Shown: positions 44,501 to 57,863 of the stretch, piece after piece
Layout: each line of letters begins with the position of its first letter
How positions within the stretch are numbered: position 1 is the stretch's first letter
The notes under the pieces: generated by a model
What the model was told of the DNA's origin: nothing
Seen by the model: only the letters and a program-made list of their open reading frames with translations
Databases searched by the model: none
Origin: Perognathus longimembris pacificus
Taxonomy: Eukaryota > Chordata > Mammalia > Rodentia > Heteromyidae
Direction: 5' to 3'
Assembly (NCBI RefSeq): GCF_023159225.1
Contig: NC_063181.1
Location: 6,283,606 to 6,347,605, forward strand
DNA: 64,000 nucleotides
Position numbers and translations under genes: made by a program

Positions 44501-47500
44501 ACATTTCAGATGACTAAATTTACTTCAAGGAATCCATTGAGAAAAATGGTGTTGTGCTTCTAATTTGTCACTCTAAAACTTGCATTGATTTATATAATGC
44601 AGCAATCATAATGGAGAAGGCATCTACCAATCCCCTTCCTCTAATACGACTCCTATTTGAGAGGGTTAAGATGACAATTACCTGTCCGAGCCATTCCAAC
44701 AACATTCAAACTTGTCAAATATGCAGTCGTTCTCATACAGCGAGCAAAGCTTACTTCTGAGGTATTCATGTACCTGGGGAGATGAGACAAACTAAGTGCA
44801 AGATCAAGCCACAAAGAACCGGAAAGTGATGCTATTAGCAAGTCCACATACTTTGGAAAGTATCCTTATATAGGCATATACAAATACCTTTTCATATTAA
44901 ATCTTACCTTCTTAACAAAATAAAGGTATTATATCAACTTCTACAAACACACAAATCTTATTTTAGGGAAGCACGTTTTCCTAGGGTATACAAGTTAAAA
45001 ATCCTGTCCTGGACAGGACACAAATACTCTGATAAACTTGACTAAAACAAGAGTAACAAAAGAGCACTACAGCAGTGTTCATTATCACTACTTTCTTTTC
45101 AGTCCACCAACTGCTGATAAATTTTTTTGGGGTGTGGGGGGGTTTACGAGGCTTTGAACCCAGGGCCTTGTGCTTGGCACATGTACTACCATTTGAGCCC
45201 CCCTACTCCTTTTGCTTCAGTTATTTTTCATATAGTCTTGTGCTTTTTGCTTGGAGTTGGCCATGAATCATGATCTTTCTATGTTATACCTCTTGAGTAG
45301 CTGACATACGTATGTCCTGCCACATTCTACCTGCTTATCTCTTTTGTGTGCTGGTCCTGGGGCTTGAACTCAAAGGCCTGGGAGCTGTCTCTGGGCTTTT
45401 TTGCTCAAGGCTAGTCCACTCTACCCCTTGAGCCAGAGCTTCACTTTTGGTGCTTAAATGGAGCTAAGAGTCTCCGACTTTCCTGTGCAGGCTGTGTTTC
45501 AAACTGTGATCCTCAGATCCTAGTCCTCCTGAATACCTAAGACTATAGGTGTGAGCCACTGGTACACCTGGCTGGCCACAAATTTAATTTAGGTCTACAT
45601 TTAAAATAGTTTGGTAATGGCTACTCTAGTTGTAAATGCATAATCAAAAAATTTTGATTAGCATAACTTGTTATACAATGATGAAAGCTAATGAAAGTTT
45701 CTTTGATAAATTAAGATTTCTGTATTTACTCACTAAAGTATAAACTAGAAAATAAGTTTGGTATTTTAAAAAAGGACTCTGAGAAGCATGATTTATTCCA
45801 ACGTTAGTGCTGTAAATTACAAAGGAAGTTCAAGTGTTTACTGCAGTGGTGTGTGTGCGCATGCGTGTATGTATGTTTATCAACTATTCTTTTTACGGAA
45901 GAGGACCAAAACAAGCAGCAATAGCAGTGAACAGTAGGTGCGCCCTTTCAGTTGAGTGTCTTGCCATGCAGACCAGTATAGCCTTGAACTCATGATACTT
46001 CTGAATGCTGGGTACACACTACAATATCCCTGGCCCTAACCTAATTTTAAATGTCCATTTTGAGCCTAATTGGATTAAGTCCTGTTCTATCCAACACAGA
46101 ATTGGGATCAGTACCATTACAAACCACTCTCTACAAACCACTTCAAAATGCTCTTGAAAGAAGAAAACATGCAAGTACCTGGTATGTCTCCACAGGCCTG
46201 TTTTCCATATTTAAGTCCCAAATTTTGACTGACAAATAGTCTCTCGTCATCATATAGCGGCCACTATGGCTAAATTTTACATCCGAAATAGAGGAGATGA
46301 TTTCAGAAAAAAATGACCTGTTACTGGGATCTTCAGGTTCTTCAAACACTAGAAAGCAAAAAGAAGGTAATGTATGTGTGTGCACACGCACGCAGTCCAG
46401 TACTGGGGCTTAATCTGCAGCCTTACATCCTCATTTGGCCTTTTCACTCACAGCCACCACTTTACCACTTGAGCCATGCCTCCAAGTCTGGCTTTGTGCT
46501 GGCTAAATGGAGGTAAGAGTCTCATAGATTTATCTGTCCCAGATGGCTTTGAACAGATGGCTTGTGGCATGAGCCACAAGCACCAAGCAAGGTTAGGTAT
46601 TTTCATAATGACCAACCATTTTCTAATAAAATAATTGATAAGTCTTCTAAGAGAAGTAAAATTATAGGCTAATAAACAACTGGAAAATATCTCCCAACTC
46701 TAAAATTTAATTCCCCCAAAAAGTTTAAGAAAATGCCGGCCTGTCTAATTGTAGATGCAGGGTATACAATGCACGTTCAGTCACCCAGCTAATTTAGGAG
46801 AACTTAGTGCACCTCACCCGGCTATCACACTCTACCACCTGCCTTACTGACTCTGGCCACCATCGCCCTGACACACCACTGTTTCCCACCAACTCACCCC
46901 ACGCTATCTTTCTAGTAGCCATGTAAAACTTTTTTTGGTAACCATGTACTTGAATTTGCAAGTACTCATAACAGCATGAGAACAAGAATATCACAGGGCT
47001 GGGGATATAGCCTAGTGGCAAGAGTGCCTGCCTCGGATACACGAGGCCCTAGGTTCGATTCCCCAGCACCACATATACAGAAAACGGCCAGAAGTGGCGC
47101 TGTGGCTCAAGTGGCAGAGTGCTAGCCTTGAGCGGGAAGAAGCCAGGGACAGTGCTCAGGCCCTGAGTCCAAGGCCCAGGACTGGCCAAAAAAAAAAAAA
47201 AGAATATCACAGCCCCTTAATGTTCTGAAGGTAATATTTTCCCATCTTTAATTTTAAGCAACTTTTTAGAATAAATCTGGGGAGAGACAGAGATAGGGAC
47301 TGGGGGGACGACGACACAAAGGGACTCCTCTACTTGAATACAAGGTTGGAGAGTTCATTCAAATACAGATTTTCCAAGTCTAGCACTGAACTACAAATTA
47401 CAGTCACTGAAAATCAAAAGCCAGGCCCCCAAGGGAACCCGGCTGCGTTCTTCTGGTGAGAATGCAGTAACGCCTCCTACAGAGTCAAGCATCTAACCAA

Positions 47501-50500
47501 GGCTACAGCAGGTCTCCACGTACATCTCAGGCTAGTGTCAAGCAAATAAAATAAGGTATTGTTATGAAGATGCATGGAACTTACGCTTAGAGTGCCTGTC
47601 ACAGAGGGCAGATGCCCTCATGTCACATAACCGAATCGTTCCTTTACTGCTGCTGTAGACAAACGTGTTACAGCTGTTTGGATGGAATTCTGCAGCTGTA
47701 ATCACCTCTGTGAGCTCTTCCATATTGGCAGGCTTGATATCCACAATATCTGGACAGCATTTCATTAAGGAATTCCCACTTGGAAACAAGGTCAGTAAGA
47801 TCCTACAATTCTCAAACTAAAATTCATCCACAGACCTAAGAAGTATTAAAACTTTTAAAGCTAACCACCAACCAACTAGATTTTTAGAAGACAAAAATGG
47901 GCAAAATTAAGATATTGGGGGGGGGGGGCGCTTTAGGCTATGAATCCCAGAAGTCAACTTGGCAGAGTGGCATGTGCCTATAATCTCAGCACTTGGGAGA
48001 TGCAAAGGCAAGAAGAGGATCACAAGCTCCATGCCAATACTGGTTACTTAGTAAGACAGTCTCAAAAAGCCAAGCCAAAATAAAACTAAAACCAAAAAAA
48101 GGAAATCCCAGAAGCTATAGAGAACAATGACACTATGTAAACAAAAAGAGAACTCCAAAACATGTATATACACAAGAGGATGAAAGGAGTGAATTGTACC
48201 ACAAATAAGATCTCAATTAATGCAAAAAAGGGGTACTTTTAAAAAAGCAACCCCCCCCCCCAAACAAAAAAATCATGCTAGTCCCATGGAAAACCTGGGA
48301 AAGAATAAACCAAAACAAGCTTTTCACTAATTAGACTGGAAAATGAACAAGAAGACAGCCTCTCCTACACACCTTGGTAAAGCATGAATTTTGACAAGCT
48401 TCGTCCATCTTGAAATGACTGCTACTTGGAAAATACACACATTGAGTAGAAATAGTTGCTATCATTTATCAAAACTTTCCATTTTGAGTACATATTTGTG
48501 TTTATGAATGTACACCAGTACAAACACTTGGAATTACACACGTGTGTATACAGAAAAATTCAGAGAACATAAATAGAAGTGTGCTTTGGAGGGCTGGGGG
48601 CATGGCTTCTCTGGTAGATTACTTGCCTAGCATGTTCAAAGTCCCAGTGCAATCCTGGTACTCCAGAAAAGGGTGCAGGCTCAACAGTTTCTACTAACAC
48701 TATTTATACTTTGCAACCCATATGCACTTGTTTTCTAACCTCAGTGAGAATATTTCTGATTGCCAAAAAAGCTCATTATAAAAAGTGAAGTTTCTGCCAA
48801 GTCCTGGTGGCTCACATCTGTAATCCTAGCTACTCAGGAGGCTGATTTCTAAAGATTGTGGTTCAAAGGCAGCCCAGGCAGGAAAGTCTATTAAGACTTA
48901 TCTCCAATTAACCACCAGGAAACTGGAAATGGTGCTATGGCTCATAGGGGTAGAGTGCTCGCCTAGAACAAAAAAGTCAAGGCCTTCAGCTCAAGTCCCA
49001 CAACCAACACCCCACCCCCCAAAAAAAGGAGAGAGAAATTTCTATGTTCATAAATACAAACAAAAACCTATGAAACCAATGAACACAGTATTTTCTTTAC
49101 CAAAAACTACAACAAAGCACATATCATCAGATTAAGTGGATACTAAAACTTCTATCTGTAATTTCCAGATGCCAAAGATTTATTCGCAAATCATCTGCAG
49201 ATAAATAAGTTTCATAATCACTATTAATAGAAATTGAATTGATGTGGTATGTATGAGCATTGGCAAATATTCTTCGTGGACTGGCCTCAACCATTAGATC
49301 CATGGGCCTGAAGACTGGCACCTGTTAATAGTACATGAAAAACAGAATTTACAAAAGGTTAGCAGTTACAAGTTCAGAACACATCATTATTCCAGTTTTT
49401 GAGACTTAGTTCTAAAAAGCAAATAAGCTGACCCTTTGTTGAACAGGAAAACAAACAGTTGGGAAAATTTATCTCCTTTTATTGGTAGCAATGTTATTAC
49501 AATTTGTACTTCTTGAAAGATAGGCAAAATTATTAATGTTTAAACCATAGCACCCAATTCTTTGTATTTTTAAGCTACCAGCTTTGGCCCATTTCTACTT
49601 TTTTGGTCTCCAAAGAAAATTAATTTTGAAATGGTAAATACAGCATAAAATCAAGTGCTAATTTCTTTTTTTCTTTTTTTTTTTTTTGCCAGTCCTGGGC
49701 CTTGGACTCAGGGCCTGAGCACTGTCCCTGGCTTCTTTTTGCTCAAGGCTAGCACTCTGCCACTTGAGCCACAACGCCACTTCTGGCCATTTTCTGTATA
49801 TGTGGTGCTGGGGAATTGAACCCAGGGCTTCATGTATAGGAGAGGCAAGCACTCTTTTGCCACTAGGCCATATCCCCAGCCCTCAAATGCAAATTCTATG
49901 CATGCTTATCTAAAGTCACTATGTAGTTCAAGTTCAGCGTCTATGTTTAAATGGGTATTTTCAATGTGATACATCATTATAAAAACTTCTGGGGGCCTGG
50001 GACTTAACAGTAATCGCTCCTATCGAAGTCTTACTCAAACTCCTGTACAGAATCATATAAACTAGTATTAGAAACTTCTTTCAAGCACTTACTCGTAGTG
50101 TAGTAACTGTAGTAGGGTCTCTATACCTTCCATCTTCTTCTTTCAAGTTATACCCTTCTGGTCTTTTGTCTCTTTCACTGATTTTCCATAATTTTATTGT
50201 TTTATCTGGGGGTAGAATGAAGTATTCAAAAGGCAAAACTGGCAGAAAAACCATTTAGGACATTTTAAAACATAGCATTTTATACTTCACTTAAAACCAT
50301 CGTGACTGTATTAATAAAAATACAATTATAATGTGAGTAAAATACATAGAAGCACAGCACAGAAATTACAAATATGTAACAATGTTAATCAAATATATGC
50401 CAAGATGTCTATCCTTAAAAAACAATAGAAGCTATAGGAAAGCAATTATTCATGAGTGTGAACAGATATTTGTACAAACATAAAAAGATATTTAGAATCA

Positions 50501-53500
50501 AATCTCAGGGCACAGATCCCTTGGTTCCTTCCCTTGCAGGTCCTGTCAGACTCCCTCCTAGCCCAGGATACCTCACTCAAGTCTCTCCTCCTCCTCCCGG
50601 GTCAGTGCTTCCTAAGTCTGGAATAGGGTGTGAAAAGTATTGATTGAAAGGCACATGTCACAATTCCTTCAAGACATATGCCCTTCAAGATATTTTCTAA
50701 AAGGAAACTTTTATTTTAGGATCTATTTTAAGCCTAGAACACAGCTGCAACAGCAGCACAATATTCCTATGTACCCTTCACCTGGTTTCCTCTAATGCCA
50801 AAATCTTTTGCAACCATGGCATATTTGTCAAGACTAAGAAATTAACACTGTTCCCAAGTGTTTCTCTCCAAACTTAGAACATTTAGTCCTCAAGTGCCCT
50901 GAAGCTTCTCTGACTCAACTGCTTCTCAATGGTGGTCAAGTACTTTGTAGTGTCCATCCCTCAACTGGGATTGCCTGCTGTTACAGGAGACGGACCTGGT
51001 GGTGTTCTATCATTTGGGCTCTCACTGTACAGTGTTACCTTTGTAAATTCTCTGTAGGGATGAGTATCAATCCCTTATTTGGAATTATCACTATGAGGGA
51101 CTTAAGTATGCTTATTTTTATTGGTGTTAATCAAAAAATGGCACTTTTATATGAAAGCATGACATCTTAATAATTTTGTAAACAAAACATAAGCACAGGG
51201 ACTGGGAATATGATGGCTTAGTGGTAGAGTGCTTGCCTCACATACATAAAGCCCTGGGTTCGATTCCTCAGCACCACATATATAGAAAAAGCCAGAAGTG
51301 GCACTGTGGCTCAAGTGGCAGAGTGCTAGCCTTGAGCAAAAAGAAGCCAGAGACAGTGCTCGGGCCTTGAGTTCAAACTCCAGGACTGGCAAAAACAAAC
51401 GAACAAAAACAAAAACAGCACGTAATGCCATTTTATAAAAGAATTACAAAACAACTCCCAGAATGACCAATGACTCTCTAGCCTGGCAATGTCTATCGTC
51501 TAGTTTATAAGAATGTTTGTTCTCCCTGCAGATTACCCGGCAAAGAGGAAATGTAAACAGAGTAAAATTGCCTTTAGTACTTTATTCTTCTGAAATCACC
51601 ATCTGAAGACAGTGACAACTCTTCAGTGACAAGTGGTTTCGTCCTGCCACACTGGACTCTTTTTATGTGTGTACTGGTCCTAGGACTTGAACTCAGGGCC
51701 TGGGTGCTGTTCCTTAGCTTCTTTGATCAAGGGTAGCTAGCAATCTACCACTCGAGTCACGGCTCCATTTCCAGCTTTTTGGGGGTAATTACACGAGAGT
51801 CTCACAGACTGTCCTACCTGGACTGGCTTCAAACTGCAATCCTTAGATTTCAGCCTCTTGAATAGCTAGGATTACAGGTGTGAACAACTGACCCCTGGCT
51901 GGGCCCTAGTCCTCCCCAGCCCCCTTGTTGGTCCTGGGGCTTGAACTCAGGGCCTGGCACAGTCCCTGTAATTGTCCACTCAAGGCTAATGTTCTACCGC
52001 TTTGAGTCACAGATCCACTTCCAGTTTTCTAGTGGCTAATTAGAGATAAGAGTCCCAAGGACTGTCCTGCATGGGCTGGCTTTGAGCCATGATCCTCAGA
52101 ACTCAGCCTCCTGAGTAGATAGGGACACAGATGTGAACCACCAGTACCCAGCTTGGATCCTACTTTGCACACACAAAAACGTAATCTTTGTTTTGTTTAC
52201 AATTCATTTTCACAACAAAGAAAGTGACAATGCATTCTACAATACTATTAAATATTTTGTGAAATTAGTGAATGATTGTTTGCATTCAGCCACTCAAATT
52301 TATTTTGGAGGCACTTTTAATTCTGTCTACAGAAAAAAATGACATGGATTCACTAGCCCCTGACCCAGGCACTGGAATAGCCAGCAGCTTCTGTCCACTC
52401 CAAGTCCTACAGTGCTCAGGGTCTAGAAGACTCTGTGCGTGATGGCCGTCAAAGAGTCACGATGAAGCCTCTATGGCAGACCCAGGTGGAACCAACAGAC
52501 TAGAAAGGTAGGTTTTAATTTCATCTAAACTCGCAAGCACAGGTCTGCTTGCAAGTATACTGGAGGGACAGTGATGGACTTGAGCAAGAAACGACACCCT
52601 GAGAACTTCCGGAAGCCCCAGGACTGGCAAAAAAAAAAAAGGAAACCGCTCAAGGACATTGCTCTTGGGAAGGAAGAGGATCCATTCTAGAACACTAGAA
52701 TACGCACCCACAGAGAACACAGAAAAGTAAAGACTGACTTACCATTGGTAGACAATAAAAACTGAGCAGCATTTTTCTGGGGTAACCACCTAATTTTGTT
52801 GATCTTTTCTTCTATTTCTAAACTTTTCAAGTAGTCAAATTCTGGCTCATGGCTCTGGAAGGTACTGTAAACATTATATTCTCCTCTGCTATGAGACTGG
52901 ATTTTGTTCTAAAATGGAAAAAAAAAAAAAGATTTGGAACAACTGTTGAGAAACATTCCAAAGAAATCAAACATGTAAATCAATTCCAATAGACAGAAAA
53001 TACTAACTCACTTAACTATCTTGACTCACTTAACTATGTTCTGCTTTGTGTATTTAAAGACTTCACAGAATAAATACAGCTCAGATGAGGAGAAAAAAAG
53101 CTAACAATAAGCTTCATTCAGTAGAAAAACAGTGGAATAATTATGGATCAATTATATTGCCAAGTTACTGTTATATATTAAAGAGCACAGAATCATACTG
53201 ATTAAGAGAAATGAAAACTAAAACTAATGACCCAAAGAGATTCATCTGAAAGGTAACACTTTGTCCACTGTAGGGGAACCATTCCATTCTGCTGTTAAAT
53301 GATGTTTCATATTCTTTTCTTTTTAGGTGTCTGCCTCTTTGGGAAGATTGTTTCAAAAGACAAGTTTTCATAAATGCAATGGCCCTATTTGATCCCTATG
53401 ACATACTCTGAGACCAAAGTTATTGAGAAATTTTGCTAGCAATTAAGTTCACATTCAGTACTACCCAGCAGTGCCCCTGTGACCCTACCAATGGTGGAGC

Positions 53501-56500
53501 CCGTATCTTTCAAGTCGTATTACATATACATACTGGTGATTTGTTTCTTTTTGGATCCATTTGAAAAAAAAATGAAGCAACTAAATACAGACACTATAAT
53601 CATGGATTTCTTTGGTTAACACAAATGCCTCAGCAAAAGGAAAAATTATAATCATGTTTACAATTTCATCTCCGTACAATTACTTTAAAAACACTAAAAA
53701 AGGGTCATTAAAAAAAAAAATCTTATGGAGGACTGGGAATATGGCCTAGTGGCAAGAGTGCTTGCCTCCTACACATGAAGCTCTCGGTTTGATTCCCCAG
53801 TACCACACATATGGAAAACGGCCAGAGGGGCGCTGTGGCTCAGGTGGCAGAGTGCTAGCCTTGAGCAGGAAGAAGCCAGGGATGGTGCTCAGGCCCTGAG
53901 TCCAAGGCCCAGGACTGGCCGAAAAAAAAAAAAAATCTATGGAAAACATTTAAATTAAAAAACCCTAAGGGCTGGGAATATGGCCTAGTGGCAAGAGTGC
54001 TTGCCTCATATACATGAAGCCCTGGGTTCAATTCCTCAGCATCACATATATAGAAAATGGCCAGAAGTGGCGCTGTGGCTCAAGTGGCAGAGTGCTAGTC
54101 TTGAGCAAAAATCCAGGGACAGTGCTCAGTCCCTGAGTCTAAGGCCCAGGACTGGCAAAAACAAACAAACAACAAAAAAGAAAACCTTAATCTGAGCTAT
54201 CAAAATGTCATCTATTGTTATTGTATCTCCTGAATTCAGAGAATAATCCTGGAAGTATGTTTTGGCTTTTTCAAATAGCCTGATGATGCAAACTGTTCAC
54301 TCACATAGTTGTTTTGATCCCTGTGAGAATAGCATCGATTATGAGTAGGTTTGTCAACATTAAGAATGCAGAGTAAGCTGTGCACAGGTCGCTCAAGCCT
54401 ATAATCCTAGAAGGCTTAGATCTGAGGATCACAGTTCAAAGCTAGCCTGAGCAGGAAAGTCTATAAGACTCTTATCTCCAATTGAACATCAGAAAACCAG
54501 AAATGGAGCTGTGGCTTAATGTGAGAGCACTAGCCTTGAGAGAAAGAGCTCAGGACGGCACCCAGGCCCTGAGTTCAAACCCCATTAAGAGTATCAAAGA
54601 GCAGTAATTATCCACCCTGGGACTATGCAGGGGGTAAAAACCAAATACAGAGCTTGGTTCCCAGCACCTCATCCATTACCTAAACACACTCAAGTATCGC
54701 ATTAGAAGGAATGTCAGAAATCTCACCTAAAATTACCCACCCAGTCTCATGGTTCATTGTTATACCATGAAAACTACAACATACCAGATAACAATTTGAT
54801 ATTCAGGATGAATGCTATTCAATGGGCACTCCAAGAAGAGACATAATACTATGTGTACACACGAAGGCTTTTGCAAGGGTGCAATCTTTCTTCTGCTAAC
54901 TACCATCTGGATACTTTTGCATGGCCCATAATGACACAGAGGCAGATAAGCCCACAGAGCTGACATGGAACATCAGTCCGTCCTGTTCCATATGAAAGAT
55001 TTTGCAGGCCTTACTTATATAGTCCTGGGGCCAGACAATCCCCTCAAGGACAGAGACTGAGCGGGGAATTCCCACCTTCCACCTAAGTTGTGTCTGTTGA
55101 GGGGGCGGCAGTGAGAGGTGGGCACATGAGTGGAGGGAGGAGAGTGAAAAATGCAGTCATTATGTTCAATGCATGTTATATAAAAATTGAACTATGAAAC
55201 TTGAGGTTAAGGATGGGGAAAGATGAGGGAGAATGATGCAAGGGGTAATATTTGATCAAGATGCACTGTACTTATAACCTGACTTCTGGGCGCAGGAGGC
55301 TCATGCCTGAAACCCTAGCTACTCGGGAGGCTGAGATCTGAGGATCACAAGGCCAGCTCGGGCAGAAAAGTCCCCGTGAGACTCTTTTCTCCGATAAACC
55401 ACTCAGAAACTAGAAGTGGCGCTATGGCGCAAGTGGTAGAGCAATCGCCTTGAGCAGAAAGAGGCTCAAGGACAGCACCAAGGCCCTCACAACTGACAAA
55501 AAGAAAAAAGGGCTAAATATACATGCTATGCTCAGCAATAAGCAAAAGTACTATTACATGCATGATGTTCTCCTCAAAAATGTAACACCTTAATGAGCTG
55601 GAACCTTCAAAAGATTAGTAAGTAGCCAGATGCCAGTGGCTCTCATCTGCAAACTAGCTACTTAGATCTGAAGATTGAGGGTTGAAGCCAGTTTATAGGA
55701 CTCTTGTCTGTAATTAATCACCAAAAAGTGGGAAGTGGAGCTGTGGCTGAAGTGGTAGAGTGCTAGCCTTAAGCAATTAGAAAAAAGCTCTGGGACAGTG
55801 CCCAGGCCCTTAGTTCATACCCCAAGATTGGAAAAAAAATGAAAAATTAAAGATCAGTAAGTATGATTTGGTGGCAGGCTGGAGAGAAAGCTTATCAAAG
55901 AAGGCTGAACATGAAGAAATGGATGAACAGTTAACACCCAGGTGTTGGGGATTCATATTGGCCTTAAGGGGGGAAGGGCGATGAGAGCGCTCCCGAGGCA
56001 CCGCCCTTCCCCCAGCCCTGGGGCAGTGTGGAACTGAGCCACCTATCTTCTTCTGGGTCCAGAACCAGAAGGGGTAGCTTTGAGACCATCCCCCACCTTG
56101 CGCCAGCGAGCACTTTTCGCGGGCTTTGCCCAGAGGGCAGTACTATGGGAAGTGACGTTAGCCCATGAGGGAGGTCCTTCCTTGGGAGCTGCTCTTGGAT
56201 GGACAAGCTCGCCAGTCTATCGCCAGCCCCTGCTCAATCCTCGTCATCATCACTATATTACTGTAAGCCCCTCCCGATTAAACCAGATTGCTCTCCGAAG
56301 CACTTGAGATCCGTCTGCGCCTGGCTTCCTTGGATCTTGTTCAGCTGCGTGCACTTTAGGCTTGCCCGTGTCCCTTCGCTCCACCTTGGCCGCCCTGTGG
56401 GTCGGGCGCCCAGGGGAGAGGGTGAAAAGGGGAGCACTGATAAGGGAGTAAGCTTAGCATCCCCACACCAGGGGAGGTAAATCTAGCCCAGCACCCAGGT

Positions 56501-57824
56501 CTTTCAATTCCCAGCTCAAACTCAATCTTAGCTTTTCTCTAACACTAACAACGGAGAAAATAAGGCATTCATTAGCAGCTACTATAGCTAAGTACTCCTC
56601 AAAGGTTTTGGATTTCAGAATTTTTCATACTTGGGAATATACATAATGAAATATCTTATTAGAATGTCATCACAAAACTCATTTATGTTTCATATACAAC
56701 TTATACCACATAGCACAAAGGCAGCTTATATAGCACTTTTAAGTCATTGTACTCATCTTATAACCATCTGCCACTCAGGGTCGGGGTGGAATCCTGCATC
56801 TGCGGCATTATGTTGCTTCTCAAAGAATTTCAGATTTTAAGCACTTCAGATTTCTCAACTTTCAGGACCTACTACGTCTGAAGGATAAAACAGGTAAGAC
56901 CCAAAGGAGGGACTTAAAAATATTGGGTTGGGAATGTGGCTCAGTGGTAGAGTGCTTGCCTAGCATGCATTAAGCTCTGGGTTCAATTCCTTAGTACCAC
57001 ATACACAGAAATAAACAGAAGTGATGCTATGGCTCAAGTGAAGTGGTAGAGCGCTAGCCTTGAGCAAAAAGAAACTCAGGGACAAGGCCAAGCCCTGACT
57101 TCAAGCCCAAGGACTGGCTGAAAAATAAAATAAAAACCAAATGATATGCCAAGTATCTGCTGCTATGACTTCTTAAGGTCCATAAAGTTTAATGAAAAGC
57201 CTTACCAACAGGTAACAGTAAAAGGCCATAGTAGATCAAATGCCACCGTGTTTTGCAAACAAAGCCACATCATGAAACAGATTAAGAATATTCACTGGAA
57301 GTATGGTGCTCACGTGCCTACAAGTCCTAGCAACCCAGGAGGCAGAAGCAGGTAGATGCCTAGTTAACTTTACTGAGGCTACCTCAAAAATAAAAAATAC
57401 AAACAAAAGGCATAGCTTTTGTGAGAGCATGGCTCAAATGGTAGAGGGCTTGCGTAGCTCGAGTGGGACCCGTGCTTAATCCCCAGTAAACCCCACTTCC
57501 CCTACTGAGCCCAGCCTAGGGATCGGCAGCAACTACGTATACTTAGAATGTCTATTTTTCTGGGATTTATCTAAAAAGTTAGAAAAAATTATCTCTGAAC
57601 TCCCTTCCACTTTTCTACATAATACTATCTTACTGATACATAGGCAGGAATTCCTAAATTCTCACCCAATTGTATTCATTGTAAAGTACACTTATAATCA
57701 ATCACACAGACCTTGAAGACAACATGGTTTCAGAAACTCTCAAGGCCCGCTTTAAAATAGGGAAAATTAAGCAAAATGTACCAAATACATATTAACCAGT
57801 GCCCAGTTTGGAAATATATATGTG

Positions 57825-57863
<39 letters not shown>

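Noticed and set aside
46984..47212. tRNA gene suggested by A- and B-box-like sequence
   Set aside because: It has target-site duplications, an A tail and many similar copies, so it is a SINE, not a functional tRNA gene.
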